A stretch of DNA of 32,825 bases from Chitinophaga pinensis (GCA_945885475.1 CAMCYR010000036.1:1-32825); one strand, 5' to 3'; positions 1 through 9,915 are shown, counted from the first letter of the stretch. Notes: a model not told the origin generated them from the sequence alone. Numbers and translations are program-made.

Positions 1-794
1 GCTCCTGTTGCTCCTGCAGATCCTGCAGTACCCGTTGCACCCGTTAAACCAATAGCACCATCAACACCAGTTGCGCCAGTAGCTCCGGTTAATCCTGCGC
101 CTGTTGCACCTGTCGCCCCTGTTGGACCTACTACTGTTGATGCTGCTCCAGTTGGACCAGTATCTCCTGTTGATCCTGTTGGACCATTTGCTCCTGTTGG
201 CCCAACTGCTGTTGATGCTGCTCCTGTTGGACCGGTATCACCGGTTGCCCCTGTTGGACCATTTGCCCCTGTTGGACCTACTGCTGTTGATGCTGCTCCT
301 GTTGGACCTGTATCACCTGTTGCTCCGATTGGACCCGTTGCCCCTGTAGGACCAACAACGGTTGATGCAGGACCTGTTGCCCCAGTTGGACCATTTGCAG
401 AAAATTGTGAATACAATGCATAAGGAACACTCATCATCTGACTTGCCCCCATTGATACAAATCCACTTCCATCGTTTACTTCTACTTCTAAGTATTTGTC
501 GCCACTACCCCAGTTTACAGTTGAAAATGTTCCTGAAACAGGTATTCCCATTCCAATCTTTGCTGTAAATAAACCGTATACATTTGTAGTGACAGCATGT
601 GTTTCCTGGTAAACGGTTGTACCCGATGCAGTAAGATCATGAATACTAAATCTCGCAGTTAAAGAAGTACTTATTAGAGCAGCTCCAGCGTTATTGCGAG
701 CTACTGCTTGATAATTGATCCCTTGAGGTGGTGCTTGTGCAAAGGAGATTGCACTTAATAATACTAATAAAAGTTGTAATAATAATTTTTTCAT
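1..794 (-). CDS. Collagen-like repeat surface protein, N-terminal part (cut by left edge)
   Basis: The frame opens with ATG at 794 and stays open to the window edge, giving 264 whole codons; the C-terminus lies outside. A lipid-type signal peptide ([20 protein letters not shown]) is followed by a globular domain of about 115 residues beginning [13 protein letters not shown], a domain common at the start of Bacteroidota fibre proteins. A Gly-X-Y collagen-like tract follows ([17 protein letters not shown] and similar). From the mature N-terminus to the start of the collagen tract it is nearly identical to the next gene upstream, with only a handful of substitutions. The start lies 52 bases after that gene's stop, so the two are probably co-transcribed. 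It is likely a secreted, trimeric surface fibre; the full length and any C-terminal processing domain cannot be seen. Confidence 0.85.
   Translation of the reverse strand, partial: MKKLLLQLLLVLLSAISFAQAPPQGINYQAVARNNAGAALISTSLTARFSIHDLTASGTTVYQETHAVTTNVYGLFTAKIGMGIPVSGTFSTVNWGSGDKYLEVEVNDGSGFVSMGASQMMSVPYALYSQFSANGPTGATGPASTVVGPTGATGPIGATGDTGPTGAASTAVGPTGANGPTGATGDTGPTGAASTAVGPTGANGPTGSTGDTGPTGAASTVVGPTGATGATGAGLTGATGATGVDGAIGLTGATGTAGSAGATG
128..352 (-). repeat. Three tandem 75-bp collagen-like coding repeats
   Basis: Three in-frame copies of a 25-residue unit ([25 protein letters not shown] and variants) lie head to tail in the partial fibre gene. Copies differ at a few residues ([28 protein letters not shown]). 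This unit type is absent from the neighbouring fibre gene, whose collagen tract uses shorter [10 protein letters not shown] periods. Boundaries are approximate because the unit is cyclic. Confidence 0.7.
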
Positions 795-846
795 GTTATT
801 GCTTTTTTGTCATTCAGTTATACCAGATAATTATCGGTTAAAGATA

Positions 847-3800
847 TTATTTTTGATCGTTAGTTTTTGATTGATTTAATAACAATTGAATTTGTTTTTG
901 TTGTACTTCAGATTGTTTTTTTAATTCTTCAATTTGTGCTTGTTGTTCTTGTATTGCTTTCACAAGTACTGGAAATAACCGATCATATTGAATAGATTTA
1001 ACATTCACGTCATCACTTAATTTTTCTTTAGTTAAAGAATTGTATTCCCCGGGAAGTACCGCATCTTTTACCATTTCAGGAATCACTTCTTCAATTTCCT
1101 GTGCAATAAATCCCCATTGCTTTTCTTTTGGAAGATTAATATGTTTATATTTTTCAGTATCAAAATAATATTGATGCGTTTTTATTTTCAATACTGTTTC
1201 TATTGCATTTATATTTAAATCTGAAATATCTCTTTTTAAATTTTTATCCGAAACAGTCCAAGCTGTTCCTGATGTTGAAAACTGCATACCATTTGAGTAA
1301 ATGCCATAATTTACAGACGCACCAGAAGCAGACCCATATACACCAAAATTTGTTCCTCCAGCACCAGAAGCTTGCCCAAAAACACCATAATGTACACCAG
1401 CAGTACCACCTGAATTAGTAATATATGCTCCGAATGAATTACCAGGATGGGACGAAGGAGTTGCACTACTATTAATACCTACATAACTGGCATAAAATTT
1501 ACCTCCGAAACCATACCCGGGTGCATTTTCTGATTTAGCAACAATTCCTACACCATCAACAGTCCCAACATTTGTATTTTCAAAATAGGATGAAATTGCT
1601 CCTGCAGTAGCTTCTGTAACATGCAATTTATATAGAGGAGCAAGACCGGGAGCAGTTCCACCAATACCAACATTTCCACCAACCGTAACAGCTAATTTAG
1701 GTCCGCCATTGTTTGTATAAATAAAGAAAGGGTGATTTGATTGAGTTCCTATGCTGGCAGAAGTCCCAGCATTTATAAAAGTACTCATTACAACGGAACC
1801 ATCCGTTTGATTTAATCCATAATTAGTTGCATTAATATCAATTGGATAATTAGGAGCAGCAGTAATTAAACCACCAACCTTCAACTTATTCGTTATAAGC
1901 ACGTTACCATTATTAAAAAGTCCTGCCCAATTTGTACTCGTTGAACCAGAAGCATCAGCAAAAATACCAATTGCTTGTCCTGATCCTGTAACATTTGCAA
2001 CACCTTCTACCCCTCTCGCTCCACCTGTTGCACTTGTATTTGTTGCTGCAGCTTCAACGCCAACAACGGTGGTTCCAGCAGCACTCGCGTTTGCTTGAGT
2101 ATAAATACCATAATTATTAGCAGTTCCTGAAGCAGATGAAATTGCATAAACAGAAGCATTTATTCCAGCACTACTTGTAGATGTTTGATGTTCGAAATAA
2201 GAAAGAGGTCCAGCCGAAGTTGTATTTTGATACACATGCAATTTACCTGGCCCTGCAGGGGTAGAAGTACCAACACCAATTGTTGTTCCGTTATCAAATA
2301 GCAAAGAAGTAGAAGTAAGACCTGTGCCTGCAGCATTCCATTTAGGGATATAATTTGCGGTTCCGTTACTTGTTAAAGGTGAACCGGCTACAACGGAAAG
2401 TAATCCTGAAGCATTGGCAACAACTGTTCCTCCGGGTGCTAAACTATTTAAAGTTATTTTTCCTGCTATCGGTTCAATAGACATGGCAGTAATGGTTGTA
2501 CCGGGAATTTTTACAATTTTTAATCCTCCATCAGTATCAGATCCTATCCGCCATTCTGTTCCTCCCCCGGTATTTTCAATCCCGATTGCAGATTGCCACA
2601 GAGAAGATCCGGAAACAACTAACCCTGCACCAGGACTTGTTGTGCCGATACCTACACTTGATCCATTATTAAATAAATTACTTGAAGCTGTCCAAACACC
2701 TGCATTATTATATAATGTTTGTCCGTTTAATCCGGCAGGTAATAAGCCTGTAATTGCAGCAGTTCCGGCCGTAGTCAAACGACCAAAAACATCTACTGTA
2801 AAAGTCGGTATTTGAGCCGCACTTCCATATACACCCGGCGTTACACCTGAGCTGGCCATTGAAATAATAGGAGCTGTTCCACCTGAACTAATTATTGGCG
2901 TAGTTGCTGTTACGGATGTTACAGCCGTTCCTGAGGAGATGCTTACCCATGCACTTCCATTGTAATAATAAAACTGACCAACAAGATCATACACTAATAA
3001 TCCTGTTACTGGACTTGCAATAGCAAGTCTTTGTGCTGATGTCATACGTGGAATCAAAATACCTTTACTTGTTGAAACCATCTCTAACAATGCAGAAGCA
3101 ACAGGAGTGTTTGTTCCGATACCTACTCTTCCTAATCCATCAATATTAAAAAAAGATGTCAGAGTTGCTGCAGTTCCATCTGCGCCGCCATTCAAATGAA
3201 AACCTAAGTTGTCAGCTATTACTTCCCAGTCGAAAGCTGCTGCATTCGATCGTTCTAAGCGAAAAGAAGTTGTTGTTGGTTGTGAAAGAGTCAACAGTTG
3301 TAAGGGACTTGTTGAACCTATCCCCACATTTCCTCCGTTATTAAAAATATTACTACTATTAACAACCCAAGATGTTCCGTTCCAATAAGGAGTATTTCCT
3401 GCAGCTGCACCTGTTGTCAAAAAGCCTGTCGCTCCGGTTGCACCAACAGCACCAGCCGTTCCAGCCGTTCCCGTTGCGCCTGTTAATCCTGTTGCTCCGT
3501 TAGCACCGGTTGCACCAGCAGTTCCAGCAGTTCCCATTGCACCTGTTAATCCTGTTGCTCCGTTAGCACCGGTTGCACCAGCAGTTCCCGTTGCACCTGT
3601 TAATCCTGTAGCACCTGTAGCACCTGTTGCACCTGTTGCTCCTGCAGATCCTGCAGTACCCGTTGCACCCGTTAAACCAACAGCACCATCAACACCGGTT
3701 GCACCTGTTAATCCTGTAACACCCGTTGCTCCTGCAGATCCTGCAGTACCCGTTGCACCCGTTAATCCAATAGCACCATCAACACCGGTGGCGCCTGTTA

Positions 3801-4449
3801 ATCCAGTAACACCTGTTGCACCCGTTGCACCCGTTAATCCGGTTACACCTGTTGCGCCTGTTAAACCAATAAGACCATCAACACCTGTTGCGCCAGTAGC
3901 GCCAGTAGCTCCGGTTAATCCAACACCTGTTGCTCCAGTAGCGCCTGTTGCACCATCAAGTCCTGTTGCACCAGTAGCACCAATTAAACCTGCACCGGTC
4001 GGACCAGTTGGTCCCGGAACAGTGGAAACTGGACCAGTAGCACCGACTGGACCATTCGCGGCATAAAAAGCATAGGGAACACTCATCATCTGACTTGCGC
4101 CCATTGATACAAAACCACTCCCATCGTTCACTTCCACTTCCAAATATTTATCACCACTTCCCCAGTTAACAGTCGAAAATGTTCCTGAAACAGGTATTCC
4201 CATTCCAATTTTTGCAGTAAACAAACCGTATACATTTGTAGTGACAGCATGTGTTTCCTGGTAGACTACTGCCCCCGCTGCTGTAAGATCATGAATACTA
4301 AATCTCGCAGTTAAAGAAGTGCTTATCAACGCTGCACCAGCATTATCGCGGGCAACTGCTTGATAATTGATACCTTGAGGTGGTGCTTGCGCAAATAATG
4401 AAGCAACTGCTAATAATAGCGTAAAAAGGAGAATTGAAGATTTTTTCAT
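847..4449 (-). CDS. Collagen-like fibre protein with C-terminal S74 self-cleaving chaperone domain
   Basis: This is a complete 1200-residue secreted protein. It has a signal peptide (about residues 1-20), the [14 protein letters not shown]-terminal domain (21-130), and a collagen-like Gly-X-Y tract (about 132-343). A long beta-rich shaft follows with repeated NVGIGxTSP motifs. The C-terminal domain begins [11 protein letters not shown] and contains [16 protein letters not shown] and a terminal Gln/Lys-rich coiled coil. That end matches the S74 intramolecular chaperone of phage tail fibres and endosialidases. The catalytic Ser/Lys pair spaced five apart is present as S1067 and K1072, so cleavage before S1067 would release about 134 residues after trimerisation. 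No T9SS sorting domain is seen. It is probably a trimeric surface or extracellular fibre. It sits just upstream of its paralogue. I found no clear promoter in the 339 bases upstream. Confidence 0.88.
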   Translation of the reverse strand: MKKSSILLFTLLLAVASLFAQAPPQGINYQAVARDNAGAALISTSLTARFSIHDLTAAGAVVYQETHAVTTNVYGLFTAKIGMGIPVSGTFSTVNWGSGDKYLEVEVNDGSGFVSMGASQMMSVPYAFYAANGPVGATGPVSTVPGPTGPTGAGLIGATGATGLDGATGATGATGVGLTGATGATGATGVDGLIGLTGATGVTGLTGATGATGVTGLTGATGVDGAIGLTGATGTAGSAGATGVTGLTGATGVDGAVGLTGATGTAGSAGATGATGATGATGLTGATGTAGATGANGATGLTGAMGTAGTAGATGANGATGLTGATGTAGTAGAVGATGATGFLTTGAAAGNTPYWNGTSWVVNSSNIFNNGGNVGIGSTSPLQLLTLSQPTTTSFRLERSNAAAFDWEVIADNLGFHLNGGADGTAATLTSFFNIDGLGRVGIGTNTPVASALLEMVSTSKGILIPRMTSAQRLAIASPVTGLLVYDLVGQFYYYNGSAWVSISSGTAVTSVTATTPIISSGGTAPIISMASSGVTPGVYGSAAQIPTFTVDVFGRLTTAGTAAITGLLPAGLNGQTLYNNAGVWTASSNLFNNGSSVGIGTTSPGAGLVVSGSSLWQSAIGIENTGGGTEWRIGSDTDGGLKIVKIPGTTITAMSIEPIAGKITLNSLAPGGTVVANASGLLSVVAGSPLTSNGTANYIPKWNAAGTGLTSTSLLFDNGTTIGVGTSTPAGPGKLHVYQNTTSAGPLSYFEHQTSTSSAGINASVYAISSASGTANNYGIYTQANASAAGTTVVGVEAAATNTSATGGARGVEGVANVTGSGQAIGIFADASGSTSTNWAGLFNNGNVLITNKLKVGGLITAAPNYPIDINATNYGLNQTDGSVVMSTFINAGTSASIGTQSNHPFFIYTNNGGPKLAVTVGGNVGIGGTAPGLAPLYKLHVTEATAGAISSYFENTNVGTVDGVGIVAKSENAPGYGFGGKFYASYVGINSSATPSSHPGNSFGAYITNSGGTAGVHYGVFGQASGAGGTNFGVYGSASGASVNYGIYSNGMQFSTSGTAWTVSDKNLKRDISDLNINAIETVLKIKTHQYYFDTEKYKHINLPKEKQWGFIAQEIEEVIPEMVKDAVLPGEYNSLTKEKLSDDVNVKSIQYDRLFPVLVKAIQEQQAQIEELKKQSEVQQKQIQLLLNQSKTNDQK
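3413..4055 (-). repeat. Collagen-like low-complexity coding tract
   Basis: The tract encodes roughly 210 residues of GATG/GLTG/GVTG triplets. On the plus strand it reads as monotonous cctgttgcaccagt-like units. Long identical stretches recur within the tract and in the partial gene at 1-120, making this a substrate for slippage and gene conversion. Precise unit borders are arbitrary. Confidence 0.75.
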
Positions 4450-4788
4450 TTTGTTAAGTATAATTTTTTACTCATGCCCTTGGGTTTCACAAGATGTTAA
4501 TCGGTATAATCAAGAACTTAATAACTAATCAATTAATAATTTCTAATTGCAGTGTAAAGGGCTATCTACAAATAAAAACAAAAGGAAATCAATGAATACA
4601 TACAACATAAAACTTCCCTCTATTTTCTCATGAGGAGAAGTAATAAAATTTGCATCAAAAGAAAGAAAACGAAGTATCTAACTCATCATTTTACATCTCC
4701 CATTTAAAGGAATAAAAATAAGCATTTTTTGATTAAATAAGACTTTAAGTCTTACAAAAAATCTATTTGTTAATAAAAGTTGAGGGAA
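4450..4788. other. Intergenic region, 339 bp, no gene seen
   Basis: This AT-rich gap separates the phosphatase operon's 3' end from the fibre gene start. It should hold the fibre promoter, but I found no good TTTG/TAnnTTTG pair on the minus strand. A short palindrome AAGACTTTAAGTCTT lies at 4739-4753; it has no T-tract and is not a convincing terminator. No tRNA or small ORF worth calling was seen. Confidence 0.5.
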
Positions 4789-6579
4789 TTAATAGGGGAT
4801 TTTTAACCCAATCACAAGAATATCATCTACTTGGTCAAGAGGGCCTCGCCATTCTTCAATAGTTTTGTTCAAAATTTCTTTTTGCTTTTCAATTGGCTCA
4901 TCATGCACTTGCATCAAAAGATCACGGAAGTGATTTGCCATAAATTTTTTACCATTCGGACCGCCAAATTGATCAGCATATCCATCTGAAAAAATATAAA
5001 CCGAATCACCTTTTTGCAACTGAACAGTATGATTAGTGAATTTCTTTTTCTCTTCTCCTAAAAACAATCCTATAGGAAACTTATCGGCTTTTGTTTGAAT
5101 TAATTGCCCCTCTCTTATAAGATATAGAGGATTATAAGCACCCGCATATTCTAATTCTAATTTTTTAAAATCAATCGTACAAAACGAAATATCCATACCA
5201 TCTTTTGCCTGTGAATCCTGATGTCCGTGATGTAACGTTTCACTGACTCCTTCGTTCAATCGGTCTAAAATTTCGGACGGTGACGTACTCTTATTGCTAT
5301 TCACTACATGTTTCAACAAGTTATAACCAACGATCGACATAAAAGCACCCGGAACACCATGCCCAGTGCAGTCGACAGCAGCAAATAGTGATTTACCATT
5401 TTTCTCATCCATCCAATAAAAATCTCCTGAAACAATGTCTTTTGGCTTATATAAAACAAAAGAATTGGGCAAAACGCGCTTCACTAAACTGTCTGGAGGA
5501 AGTATCGCTTCCTGAATACGTTTGGCGTACTTTATACTGTCTGTTACATGCTTGTAGAGTACTTCCAGCTCTTGATTCTGCGTTTCAATTTCTTCTTTTT
5601 GACGTACAACCTGTTCTGTCCGCTCAATAACTTTTGCTTCTAATAGGCGCTCGTTTTCACGCAGATCTTCACGCATTTTCAATAAAGCAGCACCTAAAGT
5701 ATCCTCTTTACTCAAGGCGCGGTAATGGGAATCAAAATTTCCAGAACCAACCTGTTTTGCAAATTCAGTTGTCCTTGCCATTCCATCAACCAGATCGTTC
5801 AATGCAACCGACATTTCACCAATTTCATCATTACGGTCTTTGATATGCTCTGTAGGAAGGACTCCCCTACCCATCATTACTAGAATTTTTTTCAATTGAT
5901 GAATTGGACGGACAATTGTTCTAACAGTAAAAATGGCAATAAGAATTGCTCCAAAAGGCAAGATAAAAAACAACCAGATCACAATCTTTTGAAGAGCTCC
6001 GAACGATTGTAACATCTCATCCGAATTATCAAGCGCATTTTTATTTTGTTTGTCAATAAGTAAACTTAAATTTTCATTGATCACATCATTTTGTGTGTCC
6101 AGTTCTTCGAAGGGTAACTGGGCAATAAATTTTATATTAGGATCATTATACGTATCGAAGGAATTCAATGTTTCCATAACATCTTCATCGTAGCTTTTGA
6201 ACATTTGTTCGATCAATGCCAAAATACCTTCAATACTTTCTTGTTCCTCTTTATTCCAGTTGGCTGAATACGCTTTTATTTTCGCTTTTAAAGTTGGATA
6301 TTCATCTTTTATAAGACCACGTAATGCTTTTTTATCGATCGCATCATCACCTGTTTGGACATAGAACCACTTAGTAATTAAAAATTTAGACCGAATAAGG
6401 AGGTAATTTAATTCTTTAAGAGAGGCTACTGAGGGGTTATAGATCTCGGTTACCTGATCCGTTTTTTTACGACTATCATTGAGGGTAATATTGGTAAGCC
6501 AAAAGGCTACAATTACCAAAAGGATGATTACACCAAAGCCTAATCCTATCTTTCTCCCAATTGTAAATCTTAAATTCAT
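4789..6579 (-). CDS. Membrane HAMP-domain PP2C/SpoIIE-type serine phosphatase
   Basis: The 596-residue sensor phosphatase has a first membrane helix at about 11-30 and a helical periplasmic sensor (31-198, four-helix-bundle type). A second helix at 199-219, a HAMP domain (about 220-270) and a coiled coil (about 300-360) follow. The C-terminal PP2C/SpoIIE domain has the expected metal ligands: D386 in GDFYW, D403 in DCTGHG, D532 in SDGYADQFGG and the DD pair at 585-586 in VDDILVIG. It should dephosphorylate a Ser/Thr-phosphorylated cytoplasmic partner, typically an anti-sigma antagonist, in response to an envelope signal. No such partner is encoded nearby. It is last in a minus-strand operon, 25 bases after the TPR gene and behind the YfiR-like gene, which suggests those periplasmic proteins control it. 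Confidence 0.88.
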   Translation of the reverse strand: MNLRFTIGRKIGLGFGVIILLVIVAFWLTNITLNDSRKKTDQVTEIYNPSVASLKELNYLLIRSKFLITKWFYVQTGDDAIDKKALRGLIKDEYPTLKAKIKAYSANWNKEEQESIEGILALIEQMFKSYDEDVMETLNSFDTYNDPNIKFIAQLPFEELDTQNDVINENLSLLIDKQNKNALDNSDEMLQSFGALQKIVIWLFFILPFGAILIAIFTVRTIVRPIHQLKKILVMMGRGVLPTEHIKDRNDEIGEMSVALNDLVDGMARTTEFAKQVGSGNFDSHYRALSKEDTLGAALLKMREDLRENERLLEAKVIERTEQVVRQKEEIETQNQELEVLYKHVTDSIKYAKRIQEAILPPDSLVKRVLPNSFVLYKPKDIVSGDFYWMDEKNGKSLFAAVDCTGHGVPGAFMSIVGYNLLKHVVNSNKSTSPSEILDRLNEGVSETLHHGHQDSQAKDGMDISFCTIDFKKLELEYAGAYNPLYLIREGQLIQTKADKFPIGLFLGEEKKKFTNHTVQLQKGDSVYIFSDGYADQFGGPNGKKFMANHFRDLLMQVHDEPIEKQKEILNKTIEEWRGPLDQVDDILVIGLKIPY

Positions 6580-6604
6580 AAAGCTATCAGCTATTTATCG
6601 TTTC

Positions 6605-7492
6605 TTACTTTCCAATTTGCTCTAATTTTTGCTTAAATTCATTCGATTTCTCTTTTTCATTTAAACTAAAATAGATACCCGATAAACCCAACAACGTTTC
6701 TTTCTTATTTGGATCGAGAGCATATGCTTTTTCCATAAATGGAAGTGATTGTTTAAATAAATTAATTGAATTATCCTGAACGTCATTCAATGCAACAATA
6801 TCTAAATCGTAATCAGATTGATTTATAAGATTCACCGCTTGATTATAATACAAAATACCCATATTATAATTTGCGTTTATATTGTTCGGATCGAATGACA
6901 ATGCTTTGTTGTAAGATGCTTTTGCATAATTCAGAAAGTCGGTCTTACCTTTTCTGTCAGCTTCATAAATGCGAGTATAAACTGTTGCCATGGCATTAGC
7001 AAAATCAATCTCTTTTTGTTTGAAATTTTCTGCTGAAGGATCAACCAAAAGGTAATATTCACGGAATATGTCAAAATTATTTACCGCAATTTTATAATCG
7101 ATCGTGTCTAAACTTGCAGCTGCATCATTGTATAATGTTGTAGCGAGGTATTTAATATTCTTGATATTTTCAGTTACATTTTCTTGTGTCGTATCAATTG
7201 TAAGTGATTTTTTGAAAGAAATAAGTCCTTCAATTCGAGAAGAAGATTGTTTATTCGATTTCTCACTTTGATTATAAATCGTTTTGTAAATAAAACCACG
7301 CACATACCATGCCTGACCGTCTGACTGGGTTTCAGAGTGTAAAATAGCAACATCAATAGTCGCTTTCGCACTATCTAATTTACCTTGCTGCAAGAACGTA
7401 TACGCAGCAGTCACCCGAGACTGTTGCGCATTTAAAGACACCGCCAAAAAAAGCAGTAATCCAAAAATGATTGTTCTTTTAGTTTTTAACAT
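6605..7492 (-). CDS. Secreted TPR-repeat protein
   Basis: The 295-residue protein has an N-terminal signal peptide (MLKTKRTIIFGLLLFLAVSLNAQ) and is otherwise helical. TPR-like repeats are recognisable, most clearly AKASYNKALSFDPNNINANYNMGILYYNQA in the middle and a last repeat ALDPNKKETLLGLSGIYFSLNEK near the C-terminus. It is probably periplasmic and acts as a protein-protein scaffold. It lies between a YfiR-like gene (8-base gap upstream) and the HAMP-phosphatase gene (25-base gap downstream), so a role linking the two is inferred from position only. Confidence 0.8.
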   Translation of the reverse strand: MLKTKRTIIFGLLLFLAVSLNAQQSRVTAAYTFLQQGKLDSAKATIDVAILHSETQSDGQAWYVRGFIYKTIYNQSEKSNKQSSSRIEGLISFKKSLTIDTTQENVTENIKNIKYLATTLYNDAAASLDTIDYKIAVNNFDIFREYYLLVDPSAENFKQKEIDFANAMATVYTRIYEADRKGKTDFLNYAKASYNKALSFDPNNINANYNMGILYYNQAVNLINQSDYDLDIVALNDVQDNSINLFKQSLPFMEKAYALDPNKKETLLGLSGIYFSLNEKEKSNEFKQKLEQIGK

Positions 7493-7500
7493 TTAACATC

Positions 7501-8031
7501 TTATTTAACTTGAACAGCCATATCAACAAGTGTTGACGCAACCTTCAATTTATACTTTTCAATATTCGATCTGTTCAACTCAATTTTTTGTTTATTTCCA
7601 TCAACAAAAAAGTTAATTCCGGAACCTTTTGTTGCTAGTCCGGATTTATCTGTGACGATCAATGCACTTTTACCTTTTAATTTACCTAATACACCATTAA
7701 GCTGTGAAGAGTTGTCAGAAAGAATGTAAACGATATGACACTTTGCACAATCAGCAGGAGTAAAAACCGATTTAATTTCAAATTTTTGAGTCCCAACAGT
7801 TTTAGAACTTGCCATTTTATTGAGTTCTGTTACAAGGGGAGTATTTGTTCCCAAGACACCAACCACAAAATTCCCTTCTTTATAAGAAGCCGGCCACTCA
7901 ATATACTTGGTGAAATTGTATATATAGATGGTCTTAATCTTTGCATTCGCCTCTTCAGATTGATCAGGAAGAACAACCATCCAAGAGGATAGGATCATAA
8001 CTGAAACAAATATGGAGAGTAATTTCTTCAT
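7501..8031 (-). CDS. YfiR/DUF4154-family periplasmic protein
   Basis: The 176-residue protein starts with a signal peptide ending near LPDQSEEANA. The body has the family's landmarks: IKTIYIYNFTKYIEWPASY followed by FVVGVLG, then ADCAKCHIVYIL (the 'CHI' strand), then a GLATKGSGINFFVDGNKQKIELN segment. The C-terminal helix resembles LKVASTLVDMA. In Pseudomonas, YfiR is a periplasmic repressor of the membrane cyclase YfiN. Here the membrane output encoded in the same operon is a HAMP-phosphatase rather than a GGDEF protein. The two Cys of ADCAKC could form or exchange a disulphide. It is first in the operon, with a candidate -7 box 52-59 bases upstream. Confidence 0.82.
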   Translation of the reverse strand: MKKLLSIFVSVMILSSWMVVLPDQSEEANAKIKTIYIYNFTKYIEWPASYKEGNFVVGVLGTNTPLVTELNKMASSKTVGTQKFEIKSVFTPADCAKCHIVYILSDNSSQLNGVLGKLKGKSALIVTDKSGLATKGSGINFFVDGNKQKIELNRSNIEKYKLKVASTLVDMAVQVK

Positions 8032-8082
8032 TTATAACGTATCAGGACTTACCAAATGGTAACCAATTTATCCCCTGAGGAA

Positions 8083-8113
8083 CAAATATACAATTTTTTC
8101 GCTAAAAATAAAG
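8083..8113 (-). promoter_or_regulatory. Candidate promoter of the yfiR-like operon
   Basis: On the minus strand a perfect Bacteroidota -7 box TATATTTG (8090-8083) lies 52-59 bases upstream of the start codon. At the expected distance (19 bases) the -33 box reads CTTT rather than TTTG, so only half of the signature is strong. Confidence 0.4.
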
Positions 8114-8147
8114 CATTTTTTTGCAGAATTGAACAGGCCAAGAATAG

Positions 8148-8196
8148 CAAAAAAAGTAGCCCTTTGATTTTCAACAATCTAAAAATCAAAGGGCTA
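8148..8196 (-). terminator. Rho-independent terminator of the DUF4139 gene
   Basis: A 15-bp perfect inverted repeat (TAGCCCTTTGATTTT at 8157-8171 against 8182-8196) has a 10-base loop. Read on the minus strand it is followed by CTTTTTTT. It lies 25 bases past the stop of the DUF4139 gene and separates it from the yfiR-like operon. Confidence 0.85.
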
Positions 8197-8220
8197 AGTA
8201 AAAGCTTTCTGTTTAACGTT

Positions 8221-9915
8221 TTATAATCCGGCCAACGTTTTTTCTTTAGGAAATTTAACAGTATAAGTTAAAACTATTTTCTTGGTTTCTTTGGGTTTTA
8301 AATTAAATTTCCAATTTACGATTCCGCTTACTTCATCCAACTCTGCTCCTGACGATTCAACTAATGATACAACGATTTCCTTTGTTTGCGAAACGGGTAT
8401 TTGATCTTGTAAATTAAAAATTGATGCGGAAGATTTGGTATTCCGTATTGTAATTTCATAAGAAATAGTTTTTACTTTTTCTTCTCCAATCAACTTTTCT
8501 TTTGTTTTATCTTTTTGTTTTACACGCGTTACAACCATATTTTTATCTCTCCCTAATGTCAGGTCCAATGTATCTGATAATGAACTTGGATCAATATAAG
8601 ACTCTCCAACAAAAGTACCGTCAAAATAAATATTGGCAGAACCCGCAGCTAAATTTAACTCATCCCAGTTCGTAATTTTCGCTACTAAAAAAGCATCTTT
8701 ATCTAATTTAGGAGCAGCGAAATGGGTATAATGTGCAGGAATATCTTTTGTTTGAATCGCTACAAAATGTGTTTTACCATCGCAAGGAATACTATACGCC
8801 AACTTGATGTCATATTCGACAGTAATAATGTTTTCCTTCGCAACTGTAAAATCAGCTGCAGTAAGTGCCGCAAATTCTGAACTCTGGTTTTGATAAGCCA
8901 CTGAACCAGTGCTTTTACTTTGAGGGATCACTGCATCTTTATCATTCTCGGATTGCTTACGTTTATAATCATATGCGTATGGATTGTAATAGTTCAACCA
9001 CCAAGTATTCAATACAGGTTTTACATTACTTTGATTCGGACTTGCAGTTGAAAGCGTTAATTTCACATCTGTCCAATCAATTCCGGTATTTTGATAAACC
9101 TGCGCTTTATAGGTCAATTGCATATTTCCGCCTGCACCCTTCGCTCGTAAATCATAAGAAGGTGTCCAGCCTGCATTTTGTAGCATGTAGTTTATATTCA
9201 TTGTTCCGTTTGTTGCCAAATCAGCAGAAACAGTTACGATCACGCTGTAATTTGTCTCGTCTTTTACAACTTCTCCTGTATTTGAATTATATGTCTGCAA
9301 GGCAAACACATCAGACTGCATACGCTGCTTTCTTACATTTACGAGATATTCTTCTTTTTTTAATTTAAGCAACTCTGAATTTATATTATTCAATTTTTCA
9401 CGCAAAAAGGTCAAGGCTTCTTTTACGAGATTCAGCGTATCTTTTTTTGTTTCACCTTTTATAATCCTGTTATTAAGCAATGTATTTTTTTCAATAGTTA
9501 AGCAGGCTTGTTTCGAAGAAATATCCTCAAGATCAAAATCAATCATAACCAATGAATCCTGCAACATTTTTATCTGTTTTACATTTTTGAGATTATTCGT
9601 TTGATCTGTTTTTTTAGGTTCTGGATATTTTATGCTATGCTGCACATCCATAATCACAAAATTGCCGAAACCACTAGCTTGAATGCTCCGGACATCTATT
9701 GCTGATTCTAAACCTTCAAAGACAAGTGCTGTCATGCCGGCATTAACACTCACCAAAGAACTACGATAAATCTGCGCTCCTTGAGTAAAAATAGTAACAT
9801 TCTCAATTTTTGATTTTATTTTCTTTTCAGAAGAAGCAACTGCTACCAATGAAATAGTGCATGCGATCAATGTCAGAAATGCAGATGCAATAAGTTTTTT
9901 TTTTAGCGTTTTCAT
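8221..9915 (-). CDS. DUF4139/DUF4140 (mucoidy inhibitor MuiA-like) protein
   Basis: The 564-residue protein has an N-terminal signal or anchor segment (about residues 8-28). A DUF4140-like beta domain begins ENVTIFTQGAQIYRSSLVSVNAG (about 38-110), and a charged coiled coil follows (about 110-205). The long DUF4139 domain contains the hallmark NYMLQNAGWTPSYDLRA and QVYQNTGIDWTDVKLTLSTA motifs. These families are named for a mucoidy inhibitor, but the biochemical role is unknown. Order and length fit the family well. It is transcribed alone, ends at a strong terminator and is divergent from the sigma factor gene; the 134-base gap between them must hold both promoters. Confidence 0.85.
   Translation of the reverse strand: MKTLKKKLIASAFLTLIACTISLVAVASSEKKIKSKIENVTIFTQGAQIYRSSLVSVNAGMTALVFEGLESAIDVRSIQASGFGNFVIMDVQHSIKYPEPKKTDQTNNLKNVKQIKMLQDSLVMIDFDLEDISSKQACLTIEKNTLLNNRIIKGETKKDTLNLVKEALTFLREKLNNINSELLKLKKEEYLVNVRKQRMQSDVFALQTYNSNTGEVVKDETNYSVIVTVSADLATNGTMNINYMLQNAGWTPSYDLRAKGAGGNMQLTYKAQVYQNTGIDWTDVKLTLSTASPNQSNVKPVLNTWWLNYYNPYAYDYKRKQSENDKDAVIPQSKSTGSVAYQNQSSEFAALTAADFTVAKENIITVEYDIKLAYSIPCDGKTHFVAIQTKDIPAHYTHFAAPKLDKDAFLVAKITNWDELNLAAGSANIYFDGTFVGESYIDPSSLSDTLDLTLGRDKNMVVTRVKQKDKTKEKLIGEEKVKTISYEITIRNTKSSASIFNLQDQIPVSQTKEIVVSLVESSGAELDEVSGIVNWKFNLKPKETKKIVLTYTVKFPKEKTLAGL

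Noticed and set aside
1-794. Regular repeats at the left edge and at 3413-4055 looked at first like a CRISPR array or satellite.
   Set aside because: They lie in frame inside open coding sequences and encode Gly-X-Y triplets; no unique spacers alternate with constant repeats.
3788-4066. Plus-strand open frames inside the collagen tract (Pro/Val/Ala repeats) and many other antisense frames.
   Set aside because: They are shadows of the coding strand: low complexity, with no start context and no domain content.
847-4449. Prophage tail-fibre region, because of the S74 domain.
   Set aside because: There are no other phage structural, lysis or integrase genes, and the protein has a Sec signal and a Bacteroidota-type N-terminal domain.
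4739-4753. Palindrome AAGACTTTAAGTCTT considered as terminator of the phosphatase operon.
   Set aside because: The stem is short, AT-rich and lacks a T-tract on the minus strand.
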